Of a DNA stretch of 42,856 nucleotides, positions 25,779 through 34,427 are shown piece by piece (within the stretch, counting starts at the first letter, position 1; the number at the start of each line of letters is the position of its first letter). The DNA is from an uncultured Cellvibrionales bacterium. GTDB lineage: Bacteria > Pseudomonadota > Gammaproteobacteria > Pseudomonadales > Cellvibrionaceae. The notes under the pieces were generated by a model. That model had not been told where the DNA came from, searched no databases, and saw only the letters and a program-made list of their open reading frames with translations. A program made the translations under genes and the position numbers. Location: the NCBI GenBank assembly GCA_913050115.1, contig CAJWZU010000021.1:1-42856 (forward strand), written 5' to 3'.

Positions 25779-28217
25779 GTGAGCAAACTACTCAAGATAT
25801 TGGCCGCGATGTTTACCTTGGTCATTGCAGCCGTATTCGCACTCATTTTGCTCATCGACCCCAATGACTACAAACAGGAACTGCAAGACTTGGCCGCCGA
25901 ACAGGGTATTACGCTGCAGCTTAAAGGCAACCTCAGCTGGCAGCTGTGGCCCAATTTGGGTATTCAGGTGGAACAAATATCGGTAACGCCGAAACTGCCG
26001 AACACACTCAAGCAGAATAAAATGGCCCTGCGCCCTATGGCCGATATAGCGCGACTCTCGGCCAGCGTCCAACTGCTGCCACTATTTAGCGGCGCTATTG
26101 CCGTGGATGGCATAGTGGTTGAAAAGGCTCACTTCTACTTAGAAAAAGACAACAGCGGCCGCGGTAACTGGGAGCTTCCAACCAATGCTGAAAAAACGCA
26201 GGCCGCCGCGCTCGCACAGCCAACAGCCACTAAATCTGAGCCGAGCAGCGAGACAGCGACCACCAACAGCTCGCTCAACCTTGCCATCAGCAGTATCGAG
26301 CTGCGACAGATTAGCGCCGACTATATCGATCGCGCCACAGATCAGCAGCTGTCGCTGCAGCAGCTCAATATAGTCATTAAACAATTCAATCTCGACCAAA
26401 CCCCGTTCTCGGTGCAGCTCGACTGGCAAACACGCATCGACGACAAGACCTCCAGCAGCCTAATCGACAATAGCGGTGAACTCAGCACCCAAATGACTTT
26501 GTCGCAGGACTTTGAAAGCTACACTTTTGCCGACACCCAACTGACTACTGAGCTTAGCGGCCAAGCCTCTGGTCATACTATTAACGCGGTTACATTCAGC
26601 GCCAACGATTTCAATCTCAACAATAGTGCTTTTCCGCTGCAGCTAGACTGGAACCTCGATCTGGCCGAACCACAGGTCAATAACAGCGGCAAACTCAGTG
26701 GCCAGCTGCGTCTACCTAAAGACTTGTCGCTGTTGCAACTCAGCGATGGCCTGCTTGAATCTACACTAACCGGCAATGGACAGACCAGTGCGCAACAACT
26801 GGCCTTAACGCTGAAACTGTCACTGCCGCCAAAAGACAGCTCCGCCACTACCACCGTCAGCGGCAGCATCAAGAGCGAGCCGATAAACTTAAAACAACTA
26901 TTAATTGCGCTCGGGCAAACACCGCCAAGCACCAGTGACAGCAAAGCGCTGACTCACATTAGTTTTGAAAGCCAGTACTTGAGCGACCTCAACAACCTGC
27001 AACTGCAACCACTGAGCCTGCAACTGGACGACACTCGTATCAGTGGTAGCATCGATATTAAAGAGTTCGACAGCAGCACAGCTCTGCCCCAAGTTATCGC
27101 TCGCCTGCAGGGCGACAAGATTGATGTCGACCGCTACCTAGCACCGTCACCGGTGGCTAGCGCCGGACAGGAAAAAGTCATAAAAACAACCGCCACCAGC
27201 CCTGCAGCGACAAAATCTACGGCCGCCACAGCGACCAGCAGCAGCGAAATTATTATTCCGGTTGCCGATCTGCAACCTCTGCGCCTCGATATAGGCGTCG
27301 ACTTTGAGCAAATGAAGTTAAAGAAAATGCACTTTGAACAGGCTAAAGTAAAACTCAGTGCCGACAAAGGTCTGCTAAAACTGCAACAGCTGCACGCCAA
27401 ATTTTATAAGGGCAGCATTAAAGTCAGCGCCCAAGTCGACGGCCGCGCCGGCAGTAAAAACAAAGCCGCGCTTCAATCGAAAGGCGCTTTTACCAATATA
27501 GCGTTGGCACCACTGTTAAAGGATCTAGAACTGGATCAAGACTATCAAATAGGCGGCCGACTCAGCGCTCAGTTTAATGGTGTCAGCAGTGGTGTCAGCG
27601 ACACCATGATTATGCGTAATCTAGTTGGTAAAGCCGCTCTCAACAGCCCCGAGCTAACGCTCAAACCCATCAATATAGAGCAGCAATATTGCGCACTAGT
27701 GCAGGCCAGCAAGATACAGGGCAATCAAGCCCAATGGCCCAAGCAAACCGTGATTAGCAACTTTAATGGCAGCGCCACTATTAAAAACCAGCAGCTGAAA
27801 ATTCCCGCTGTGGCTGCCGAAGTGGTCAACCTTAAACTCGGCGCCCGCGGCGACGTAAATCTGGACAATGGTAATTTTGAAATTATCTTCCCGCTGACGC
27901 TAACGAAGGCTTGGACTAGCGAGAACGGCTGTCGCACTAATGAGAAATTTCTTATTGGCCGCAAGCTCGAACTGCTGCGCGCCAAAGGCAATTTATCCGA
28001 TGAAAACCCTACCGACGCTATCGGCCAGAACCCTAAAGGCGTGCGCGACCTAGCCAAAGCTTATGTTGAGTACAGCCTACAAAAAAGCCTCAGTGATAAA
28101 CTGGGGCTGACGCCGGAGAGCAACAGTAATAAAGATGGCAAGGCGCCGGAGAAGGTGAACACCCGCGACGCTATTCGCGGCTTGTTCAACAGCTATATCA
28201 ACAAGAAGCTGAAATAG
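25779..28217 (+). CDS. asmA: AsmA family protein
   Basis: 812 residues from a GTG with AAGGA upstream. One N-terminal membrane helix (about 5-25) anchors a long periplasmic part. The start KLLKILAAMFTLVIAAVFAL then LIDPNDYKQELQDLAAEQ and LKGNLSWQLWPNLGIQVE is the AsmA N-terminal domain. The AsmA C-terminal domain is at about 540-780. Low-complexity Ser/Thr/Ala linkers lie at about 140-165 and 465-490. AsmA-like proteins form lipid-transport bridges and influence outer-membrane homeostasis. mutY follows on the same strand, a common neighbour pair. Confidence 0.93.
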   Translation: MSKLLKILAAMFTLVIAAVFALILLIDPNDYKQELQDLAAEQGITLQLKGNLSWQLWPNLGIQVEQISVTPKLPNTLKQNKMALRPMADIARLSASVQLLPLFSGAIAVDGIVVEKAHFYLEKDNSGRGNWELPTNAEKTQAAALAQPTATKSEPSSETATTNSSLNLAISSIELRQISADYIDRATDQQLSLQQLNIVIKQFNLDQTPFSVQLDWQTRIDDKTSSSLIDNSGELSTQMTLSQDFESYTFADTQLTTELSGQASGHTINAVTFSANDFNLNNSAFPLQLDWNLDLAEPQVNNSGKLSGQLRLPKDLSLLQLSDGLLESTLTGNGQTSAQQLALTLKLSLPPKDSSATTTVSGSIKSEPINLKQLLIALGQTPPSTSDSKALTHISFESQYLSDLNNLQLQPLSLQLDDTRISGSIDIKEFDSSTALPQVIARLQGDKIDVDRYLAPSPVASAGQEKVIKTTATSPAATKSTAATATSSSEIIIPVADLQPLRLDIGVDFEQMKLKKMHFEQAKVKLSADKGLLKLQQLHAKFYKGSIKVSAQVDGRAGSKNKAALQSKGAFTNIALAPLLKDLELDQDYQIGGRLSAQFNGVSSGVSDTMIMRNLVGKAALNSPELTLKPINIEQQYCALVQASKIQGNQAQWPKQTVISNFNGSATIKNQQLKIPAVAAEVVNLKLGARGDVNLDNGNFEIIFPLTLTKAWTSENGCRTNEKFLIGRKLELLRAKGNLSDENPTDAIGQNPKGVRDLAKAYVEYSLQKSLSDKLGLTPESNSNKDGKAPEKVNTRDAIRGLFNSYINKKLK

Positions 28218-28284
28218 TACCCAGAGAAAGATCATTAGCGGCAGAAAGTCACTAGCCAATCCCGCCTAGGCCCATAGAAACTCG

Positions 28285-28290
28285 TATAAT
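28285..28290 (+). promoter_or_regulatory. Candidate -10 box upstream of the mutY leader ORF
   Basis: TATAAT, 30 nt upstream of the ATG of the duplicated mutY fragment (28320). A GCGCGC repeat pair (28291-28296 and 28314-28319) brackets the likely transcript start. No good -35 is seen. If this is the mutY promoter, the duplicated leader is transcribed before mutY. Confidence 0.45.
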
Positions 28291-28319
28291 GCGCGCTTTG
28301 ATTTCAGATCTGAGCGCGC

Positions 28320-28502
28320 ATGACCAATTTTAGCCCCCGCAACATGTTCAGCACTCGCATCCTAGATGGTTACCATCTGCACGGTCGCAAAAACTTACCT
28401 TGGCAAATTTTTAGCGAAGATCAAAACCAGCATACCTACCGAGTGTGGCTGCCAGCACCAGTGAGCATTGCTGCGGCAGCTTATGAGGTGAAACATGCCT
28501 AA
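28320..28502 (+). pseudogene. Duplicated 5-prime fragment of mutY forming a 60-codon leader ORF
   Basis: An open frame whose codons 10-44 repeat the start of MutY (28347-28451 copies 28510-28614; 93 of 105 bases identical). The protein shares TRILD.. and [18 protein letters not shown] with the real gene, then diverges at the point where MutY continues into the catalytic EVMLQQTQ. The stretch after the break ([16 protein letters not shown]) has no counterpart. It has an ATG and stops with TAA at 28500-28502, five bases after the mutY ATG, so the two overlap by 8 nt in different frames. It lacks all catalytic residues. It could be a dead duplication or a coupling leader. Confidence 0.9.
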
Positions 28503-28614
28503 CCCTACCTTTAGTACTCGCATACTCGACTGGTTCGATCTGCACGGTCGCAAAAACCTGCCTTGGCAAATTTTTAGCGAAGATCAAAACCAGAATACCT
28601 ACCGAGTGTGGCTG
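28347..28614 (+). repeat. 163-bp-period tandem duplication of mutY 5-prime end
   Basis: Two copies of 105 bp, 28347-28451 and 28510-28614, 12 mismatches. Six of the ten codons that differ are synonymous. The copies are joined by 58 nt: 43 nt of non-homologous sequence, then the true ATG and first five codons. The longest identical run covers the [10 protein letters not shown] region (33 nt). Confidence 0.95.
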
Positions 28615-29586
28615 TCAGAGGTCATGCTGCAGCAAACTCAAGTGGCCACAGTCATTCCGTATTTTGCGCGATTTTTGCAGACATTTCCTACCGTTAGTCA
28701 CTTAGCTTCAGCCCCGCAAGATGAAGTGCTGCATTTATGGACTGGCCTTGGCTATTACGCCCGCGCCCGCAACCTGCACAAGTGCGCGCAGACAGTAGCG
28801 ACTGTATTCGGTGGTAACTTCCCTATCGGTGTCGAGGCATTAGAGCAATTGCCCGGGATAGGACGCTCGACCGCCGGCGCCATCGCCAGTATCGCCCAGG
28901 GCCAGACTGCCGCAATTCTCGACGGCAACGTCAAACGTGTGCTGGCTCGTCACGGGGCTATTAGTGGCTGGCCCGGCAAAAGTGATGTGGTTAAACGCCT
29001 TTGGCACATTGCCGAAAAATACACCCCTAGCAAGCGCTGCAATCACTATACCCAAGCTATGATGGATCTAGGCGCCACTCTTTGCAGCCGCAGCAAGCCC
29101 CAGTGCGAATTCTGCCCTGTCAGTAGCGACTGCATCGCCCGCAGTCAAGATAACCCCACCGATTACCCCGGCAAAAAACCGAAGAAAGACAAACCGGTTA
29201 AAACCGCGCAACTGTTAATGCTCCGCAATCCTATGGGTGAGCTACTACTGCAGCAACGACCGCAGACAGGAATTTGGGGTGGATTATGGAGTTTTCCTGA
29301 ACTGGACTCAGGTCATGACGCCAGTGCAGGCGTGCTCGACACATTTTTAAATGGAAACGAGGACAATCTGGGCCCGGTCGAAGAGTGGGACGCTTATCGG
29401 CATACCTTCTCCCACTACCATTTCGACATCACTCCAGTGCTAATACAGCTCAATCGCGACCCGACACAGATTAACGAGTGTGACCAGAGCCTCTGGTACA
29501 ATCTGCACAATCCCAAAAATGTCGGTCTAGCCGCGCCGGTTAAAAAGCTGCTAAGCAAACTCAAAGCTCTTGATCCGCTCAACTAA
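28495..29586 (+). CDS. mutY: Adenine DNA glycosylase
   Basis: 363 residues; GAGGTG lies 5 nt before the ATG. MutY removes adenine opposite 8-oxoguanine. Catalytic Glu42 is in SEVMLQQTQ, the helix-hairpin-helix is [12 protein letters not shown], and catalytic Asp143 is in [13 protein letters not shown]. The 4Fe-4S cluster cysteines are C197, C204, C207 and C213 (spacing C-x6-C-x2-C-x5-C). A C-terminal Nudix-like domain (about 230-360) recognises 8-oxoG. yggX follows immediately, as in many gammaproteobacteria. Its first 40 codons are duplicated upstream (28320-28502). Confidence 0.97.
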   Translation: MPNPTFSTRILDWFDLHGRKNLPWQIFSEDQNQNTYRVWLSEVMLQQTQVATVIPYFARFLQTFPTVSHLASAPQDEVLHLWTGLGYYARARNLHKCAQTVATVFGGNFPIGVEALEQLPGIGRSTAGAIASIAQGQTAAILDGNVKRVLARHGAISGWPGKSDVVKRLWHIAEKYTPSKRCNHYTQAMMDLGATLCSRSKPQCEFCPVSSDCIARSQDNPTDYPGKKPKKDKPVKTAQLLMLRNPMGELLLQQRPQTGIWGGLWSFPELDSGHDASAGVLDTFLNGNEDNLGPVEEWDAYRHTFSHYHFDITPVLIQLNRDPTQINECDQSLWYNLHNPKNVGLAAPVKKLLSKLKALDPLN

Positions 29587-29632
29587 CTTTTACCTAACTC
29601 TCACCCTAGTGCTCGCACAAAGAGAAACGCCC

Positions 29633-29911
29633 ATGTCACGCCTTGTTAATTGCCGCAAATATCAAACCCAACTCGAAGGGCTAGAACAACCGCCTTTTCC
29701 CGGCGCCAAAGGCGTCGAAGTTTTTGAGCAGGTCTCCAAGCAAGCGTGGTTTGAGTGGCTTGATCATCAAAAAATGCTCATTAATGAGAAGCAGTTGAAT
29801 GTGATGGATATTAGTGCCCGCACCTATCTGAACGAGCAACGCGATAAGTTCCTAGACGGCAATGATACTGATGCCATTGAGGGCTATGTTCCCGAAAATG
29901 ACAAAGATTGA
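29633..29911 (+). CDS. yggX: YggX family Fe(2+)-trafficking protein
   Basis: 92 residues from ATG 29633 (MSRLVNCRKYQTQLEGLEQPPFPG), the normal family N-terminus with the conserved Cys7. An in-frame ATG 21 codons upstream overlaps mutY and adds no conserved residues. KAWFEWLDHQKMLINEKQLN-like segment (QAWFEWLDHQKMLINEKQLN) and the C-terminal RTYLNEQRDKF are typical. YggX protects Fe-S clusters from oxidative damage and lies next to the Fe-S enzyme MutY, 46 nt after it. Confidence 0.96.
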   Translation: MSRLVNCRKYQTQLEGLEQPPFPGAKGVEVFEQVSKQAWFEWLDHQKMLINEKQLNVMDISARTYLNEQRDKFLDGNDTDAIEGYVPENDKD

Positions 29912-29999
29912 AACCGCCGCCCTAATAGCTCTGCCACAAAGAAATAGATGTCCAACGACAGCCCAACGATAAAACAGCGCCTATCTTACGACAGGGGGC

Positions 30000-30028
30000 T
30001 TGACTCATTTGCCTGCAGCGGTTTTAAT
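30000..30028 (+). promoter_or_regulatory. tRNA-Phe promoter
   Basis: -35 TTGACT (30000-30005), 17-bp spacer, -10 TTTAAT (30023-30028), followed by a GC-rich discriminator (ACGCGCCTC) typical of growth-rate and ppGpp control. The tRNA starts 35 nt after the -10. Confidence 0.7.
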
Positions 30029-30063
30029 ACGCGCCTCTTGAGACCGCAAGGTTTTTAGACTGT

Positions 30064-30139
30064 GCCCGGATAGCTCAGTCGGTAGAGCAGAGGATTGAAA
30101 ATCCTCGTGTCGGCAGTTCGATTCTGTCTCCGGGCACCA
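30064..30139 (+). tRNA. tRNA-Phe (GAA anticodon)
   Basis: 76 nt with encoded CCA (30137-30139). Acceptor arms GCCCGGA and TCCGGGC pair; the D-loop TAGCTCAGTCGGTAGAGCAG, anticodon stem-loop AGGATTGAAAATCCT with GAA, and T-loop GTTCGATTC are all standard. A terminator follows at once. Confidence 0.98.
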
Positions 30140-30143
30140 TTAT

Positions 30144-30190
30144 TTAATCAAAAAAGGCCCCTATCTCTGATAGGGGCCTTTTTTGATTAA
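30144..30190 (+). terminator. Terminator of tRNA-Phe
   Basis: A perfect 21-bp stem (30144-30164 with 30170-30190), loop CTCTG; GC core GGCCCCTAT with A6 and T6 flanks. It starts 5 nt after the tRNA CCA and can act on both strands. Confidence 0.93.
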
Positions 30191-30721
30191 GCACTGTGTT
30201 GCTTGAAGCCCGAATTGCTGCTGCCGACACGTATCGGCAGTTCATGCTCTTCAGGTAGAAAGCGGCTCTGGGCACTAAGGTATAAATGTCCGCAAGACCA
30301 TCCTTCAGCTCTCTTTCTCTAAACCCCAGTTAACAGCTAAGCCAAATACACACGATCTCTACTGCCGGCATGACTCGCCTAAAACGATATTGGTATACAA
30401 ACTGGGTCGGTAACGATGATTCGGTACACCGTGATGTATTAATTGATTTAATCGACCACCGGTAAAACAGCTGCATACTGAAATCAGTAACTGCCATTTG
30501 TTCAAACACCCTCGCGGCCGCTATCACTATCGAGTCTAGCAGCGAGATATTGTCGACTCGGAACGAGAACGTTTTCGCGCAAAATTAAAGCAATATAGAC
30601 CCTTGGACGAACGGCATTAGAATAACGCATGAGCTGTTATCAAGTAGCAGTTGCCGAGAGGAAAATGCCCGTCAGACGTATCCTAAACGTTTATATTCGC
30701 ATAAGAGGGCAAGAGTAAGCT
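30191..30721. other. 531-bp region between tRNA-Phe and the VanZ-like gene
   Basis: No gene is recognised. A minus-strand frame at 30330-30527 has no family signature. A hairpin CTGCCGA/TCGGCAG lies at 30221-30240. A 14-bp stretch at 30230-30243 repeats the tRNA T-arm region (30106-30119) with one mismatch. The spot downstream of a tRNA is a typical integration site, and the region may be worn-down inserted DNA. Confidence 0.4.
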
Positions 30722-31153
30722 TCAGGTAAACGATGCCGTGCCAGTAGTTTTGCGCCTGTGAATACTGTGCCAATTGAGTTCCAGTGTTAGTCCTATGGCC
30801 ACACCGACGCCATCCGCACAAAGGTCTGCTAGCGAACAGGTCCGCAGCGGTAAAAACCATTCCTGTCCCAGTTCAATAACTACACCCCAAGCCAGTAATA
30901 ACAGCGTCGAAAACCACAGAGAGCTGTATTTTGCGCGATACAGACTAAAAGCCAAAGCGGCAAAACCCAACGCATGCGCCAATTTATCCAGCGGCTGTTC
31001 GGTATAAGGGATTGGCGTCGGCCAAACGCCCAGTTCAGTATAAGGGATAGTCGCCTGCCAAAAGCCCAGCTCGATATAAGAGATAGGTGTCGGCCAAAAG
31101 CCCGCCACAGTAATGGTCACGAGCGTGGCAATAAACGTCAGCTTCCAAATCAT
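30722..31153 (-). CDS. VanZ-like membrane protein with a triplicated loop
   Basis: 143 residues. VanZ family core: PLDKLAHALGFAALAFSLY, then a membrane segment and WGVVIELGQEWFLPLRTCSLADLCADGVGVAIG. About four membrane segments in all. Between the first membrane segment and the DK.AH motif there is a 12-residue unit repeated three times (WPTPISYIELGF, WQATIPYTELGV, WPTPIPYTEQ..), encoded by 36-bp tandem repeats at 30999-31106. The loop is expected to face the periplasm. Function of this subfamily is unknown; it often lies beside polysaccharide genes. Confidence 0.82.
   Translation of the reverse strand: MIWKLTFIATLVTITVAGFWPTPISYIELGFWQATIPYTELGVWPTPIPYTEQPLDKLAHALGFAALAFSLYRAKYSSLWFSTLLLLAWGVVIELGQEWFLPLRTCSLADLCADGVGVAIGLTLELNWHSIHRRKTTGTASFT
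30999..31106 (-). repeat. Three 36-bp tandem repeats in the VanZ-like gene
   Basis: Units at 30999-31034, 31035-31070 and 31071-31106. They share TATAAG.GATAG and the GCCAAA.GCCC core and differ at several positions each. The period is a multiple of 3, so the protein gains repeats without a frameshift. Confidence 0.95.
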
Positions 31154-31348
31154 AAGTACATCAAGGACAAGGTTTCAGGACCAGCAAAGTGTATTATTGG
31201 TGGCTCGGCAGTTCGCTGCAAGCGCAGCGTAGATGTATAAGATAAACGAATAGATCATACAGTGAGGAAATAAGCAGAGTTATTTATAAAACCGATATGA
31301 TTCGTCTCATCCATGAGAACCGAGCTAGGGCAATTACTGAACTCTGTG

Positions 31349-32809
31349 CTAATACGCGTTCTCGCTGGTAAACCCTTTAAAAATAGTTTTGAAGATGATT
31401 TTTAAATCCCAGAACAATGACCAATGGCGTATATAGTGCAAGTCAAACTCGACGCGCTTTTCCATTTTTTCTAATGTGTCGGTCTCGCCGCGCCAGCCAT
31501 TAATTTGTGCCCACCCCGTGATACCGGGCTTAATCTTATGGCGCATCATGTAGCCAGGAATCTGCACCCGATACTCTTCGTTATGGACTATTGCGTGGGG
31601 ACGCGGACCGACAATGGACATACTGCCGCCGAGCACGTTGATAAATTGCGGCAACTCATCCAGAGACGTACGACGCAAAAATGCACCCAGTTTGGTGATA
31701 CGCATATCGCCCTTGGTCGCTTGGGTCACACTGTCGCCATCTTCGCACACCGTCATAGAGCGAAATTTCCATACTTTAATAGGACGACCATCGATACCAT
31801 AACGATTTTGTTTAAAGAATACTGGCCCTTCAGAGGTCAATTTTACCGCCGCCGCAATCACTAACATCGGCAGTGCAATTAACGCCAATATCACAACAGA
31901 TAAGACTATGTCTTCGAGACGCTTGAGCCAGCCATCCACGCCTGTCATAGGTTCACTTACAATACTGATAGCCGGAATACCGTTGAGATTAATGGTTTTG
32001 GCCTGCAGCAACTCAAATACAAAAATATCGGGGATCACATATATACTAGCGGTAGAATTTGCCAATCGTGCGGTCAACTCTATGATTCGGAGCTCAGCGC
32101 GCATAGGCAGCGCAATATATACGTGGTCAACCTCACCACGCTCGGCTTGAGCGACCACATCATCAAAGCATCCCATCACTTTTACTCGTCCCTGATCGTC
32201 AGCTATACCCTGATGACGACGATTTGAATCTGGGGCCATCATAGCTTCTACATTCAGTTCCTGGCGGTCATCGTAAAAACCGTTAATAACATAACCACCC
32301 CAACTGCAATCGACCAAACGTTTAGCCACCGCTACCGCTAAGTTACCACTGCCAACCACGGCAACACTGCGGGTGTTATAACCGCGAGAACGCAATATAT
32401 GTAAAAATTCTCGTGCAACCACCCTCCAACTACACAGACCTACCAACAGCAGTAAGCTCCAATAAGGTAATTGCGGCCAAGTAAACAGAAGCTGAGGAAA
32501 GAGCATTCCGGCAATGATTAGAGCCATGGCAAAACTAAAAACAATTAATTTAACGACTACCCAAACTTCACGGCTGACTGACTCCGAACGCCATGAACGA
32601 TAAAGCTCGGTGAATTCGGCGGCCACTTGTAAAATTAACGCGACTAATAATGCTGTAAAAATTTGGCGTAACATCAACGGTTCAGTCTGACCCGATAATT
32701 TAATAGCCAACCAAAGCGTAATAAAAATTATTGCCATGTCGAGCATTCGAGCCATTAACGCAAAAGTTGAATTATGTTGTTTAACTAGGCCACTTTTAAC
32801 GATAGACAT
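31349..32809 (-). CDS. WcaJ-type undecaprenyl-phosphate sugar phosphotransferase
   Basis: 486 residues, full length for polyprenyl glycosylphosphotransferases. Four N-terminal membrane segments (about 14-125), a nucleotide-binding-like central domain with VAVVGSGNLAVAVAKRL, a fifth membrane segment (about 285-305), and the catalytic C-terminal domain with KVWKFRSMTV, RRTSLDELPQFINVLGGSMSIVGPRP and the KPGITGWAQINGWRG block. It transfers sugar-1-phosphate (often glucose) from UDP-sugar to undecaprenyl phosphate, the first step of EPS assembly. It is the VpsL position of a vps-like locus, last gene of the run, 18 nt after the VpsP-like gene. Confidence 0.93.
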   Translation of the reverse strand: MSIVKSGLVKQHNSTFALMARMLDMAIIFITLWLAIKLSGQTEPLMLRQIFTALLVALILQVAAEFTELYRSWRSESVSREVWVVVKLIVFSFAMALIIAGMLFPQLLFTWPQLPYWSLLLLVGLCSWRVVAREFLHILRSRGYNTRSVAVVGSGNLAVAVAKRLVDCSWGGYVINGFYDDRQELNVEAMMAPDSNRRHQGIADDQGRVKVMGCFDDVVAQAERGEVDHVYIALPMRAELRIIELTARLANSTASIYVIPDIFVFELLQAKTINLNGIPAISIVSEPMTGVDGWLKRLEDIVLSVVILALIALPMLVIAAAVKLTSEGPVFFKQNRYGIDGRPIKVWKFRSMTVCEDGDSVTQATKGDMRITKLGAFLRRTSLDELPQFINVLGGSMSIVGPRPHAIVHNEEYRVQIPGYMMRHKIKPGITGWAQINGWRGETDTLEKMEKRVEFDLHYIRHWSLFWDLKIIFKTIFKGFTSENAY

Positions 32810-32827
32810 GAGGTTCCTTGCAAGTAA

Positions 32828-33517
32828 TCACTTGCGACAGCGACGTTTTATTAGAGCCGCTATATCTGTTTCAACTTGTTGTTGGCCGCTATAAAAACAA
32901 AAAGCAGCCTTGTAAGAATATTTTTCCGTCAGTGCCAGCATTTTATTAACCTGACGCTGATCGGTGCTAAAGCTATTGCTAAAATTCTGTAGCAACAACT
33001 TTCGATTTTTAAAATCTAATTGGCGCCAACTAATTAAACCCGCCTCATGGACGGCCAACTGCACTCGCGTCTCCCACGGACCCAGCTGCTGCGCTCTAAT
33101 TAAGGCGGTATAAAATTCTGCATCCCAGAGCCGCATCTGCGCTTTAATCAACGCGACATTAGCCCAGGCATAAGGCCACAAAGGGCGCTGGGCTATTGCC
33201 AAGCGGTAGTAGCGCAGCGACGCTTCAAAATTTTGATCCAATGCAGCCGCACTGATATCGGTTTGAGTATTACGCCAATAGTACAGCTGCCCCATAGCCT
33301 CTAAATAATCTGGCTGCTGACCGCGCCAAAATAAGGCACTAGATTGCAAGCCTTTAGCGTGTTGCCATTCTGGTTCTGTGACTGGTTCGCCGCGCTGCCA
33401 ACTGGCCACTATATAATCGGCCCGCGACGCCTGATAATCGGCCCAGCTCCAAGCAAATGCCAGACCAGCACAAGCAGTGCACAACAGCATAAACGCATAG
33501 AGCCGCCACAACTTCAC
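32828..33517 (-). CDS. VpsP-like polysaccharide biosynthesis protein
   Basis: 229 residues. One N-terminal membrane segment (about 5-25) followed by a helical, TPR-like part rich in Trp and Arg (for example SLRYYRLAIAQRPLWPYAWANVALIKAQ and ALIRAQQLGPWETRVQ). Length, topology and position between the phosphatase and the WcaJ-type transferase match VpsP-type proteins of Vibrio and related EPS loci. Function is not established. Its ATG overlaps the stop of the phosphatase gene by 4 nt, so the two are coupled. Confidence 0.7.
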   Translation of the reverse strand: MKLWRLYAFMLLCTACAGLAFAWSWADYQASRADYIVASWQRGEPVTEPEWQHAKGLQSSALFWRGQQPDYLEAMGQLYYWRNTQTDISAAALDQNFEASLRYYRLAIAQRPLWPYAWANVALIKAQMRLWDAEFYTALIRAQQLGPWETRVQLAVHEAGLISWRQLDFKNRKLLLQNFSNSFSTDQRQVNKMLALTEKYSYKAAFCFYSGQQQVETDIAALIKRRCRK

Positions 33518-34275
33518 AGCTCGCCGAACCCGCGCAGTGAATCAAACTGCTCGGCCACTAAACGCTGTGGGTTCTGCTGCACCAAGAGGTTGGCGTATTG
33601 CTCATCGTACAAACTAGCGACATGCGCTCGGGCTTCTGCCAACAGCGGCCTACGGCCCTTATCATTATGGGCATCGGTCGCCAACAATGTAGCTAAACGC
33701 TGATCAAGCATCCAATCTGCCAACTCTTGCGCGGCATCCCCAAAACCGCCCACAACAGAGGCAGCCGTTAGCTGAAACAGACAACCAGCGGCGATAAAGG
33801 GTTCTAACTTGTCGACGTTGCGCTGAAATCCCTTATTGCGTTCAGGATGAGCAATCATGGCCAAAATATTGCGCGTTTTTAACCAAGCAATTAATTTGTC
33901 GCTGCCCGGTGGCACTTGGTTGTGCGGTAATTCCAACAGCATAACTTGATAGTCAACACCGTCTAATAACCAGCGGCCCAGCATCGGTATTTGTTGCATC
34001 GCCAGCAACGGTAAAATCTCGGCGTCTATTCGCCCCTCTGCCGCCATACCCAGCTGCAGAGGTATTTTTTGGTTGCGAATAGCGGTGCACAGCGTGTCGT
34101 AAGCTGTACTGATACTTTGCTCGGTGTTGTCCCAACGGCCCAGATGAATATGCGGCGTGGCCACCGCATGAGTGATGCCATTGGCCACCATTAACCGGCA
34201 CAGATTTAGAGCCTCAGCGACATCCGAAGGCCCATCATCTATACCTGGTAATAAGTGACAGTGAACATCAATCAT
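33514..34275 (-). CDS. CpsB/CapC-type tyrosine phosphatase (PHP domain)
   Basis: 253 residues. The PHP metal motif MIDVHCHLLPGIDDGP (His5, His7) opens the protein; later metal ligands lie in ATPHIHLGRWDN, IAHPERNKG and the LLATDAHNDKG motif. CpsB-type enzymes use metals to dephosphorylate the tyrosine tail of BY-kinases, so the Wzc protein encoded upstream is the likely substrate. In E. coli this job is done by the unrelated Wzb. The start of this gene is copied twice upstream (34268-34427). Confidence 0.93.
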   Translation of the reverse strand: MIDVHCHLLPGIDDGPSDVAEALNLCRLMVANGITHAVATPHIHLGRWDNTEQSISTAYDTLCTAIRNQKIPLQLGMAAEGRIDAEILPLLAMQQIPMLGRWLLDGVDYQVMLLELPHNQVPPGSDKLIAWLKTRNILAMIAHPERNKGFQRNVDKLEPFIAAGCLFQLTAASVVGGFGDAAQELADWMLDQRLATLLATDAHNDKGRRPLLAEARAHVASLYDEQYANLLVQQNPQRLVAEQFDSLRGFGEL

Positions 34276-34351
34276 GACGAACGCCTAAGTTTAAACCGCA
34301 GGGGTATCTATAAACTATTCTCGGTAATAAATGACAGCGAGCATTAATCAT
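34268..34351 (-). CDS. Leader ORF 2, 27-codon decoy copy of phosphatase start
   Basis: ATG at 34351, stop TGA at 34268-34270. The product is MINARCHLLPRIVYRYPCGL and seven more residues. The stop lies 8 nt into the start of the phosphatase gene, in another frame, so ribosomes ending here could reinitiate at 34275. Expression is not shown. Confidence 0.4.
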   Translation of the reverse strand: MINARCHLLPRIVYRYPCGLNLGVRHD

Positions 34352-34427
34352 GACGAACGCCTAAATTTAAACCGCAGGGGTATCTATAAACTATTCTCGG
34401 TGATAAATAACAGCGAGCATTAATCAT
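34344..34427 (-). CDS. Leader ORF 1, 27-codon decoy copy of phosphatase start
   Basis: ATG at 34427 overlaps the wzc stop by 4 nt (ATGA). The frame ends with TAA at 34344-34346, 8 nt into leader ORF 2. The product (MINARCYLSPRIVYRYPCGL...) differs from leader 2 at two residues. It continues the translational chain wzc - leader 1 - leader 2 - phosphatase. Expression is not shown. Confidence 0.4.
   Translation of the reverse strand: MINARCYLSPRIVYRYPCGLNLGVRHD

Noticed and set aside
30330-30527. 65-codon minus-strand frame after tRNA-Phe
   Set aside because: GTG start without RBS and no signature.
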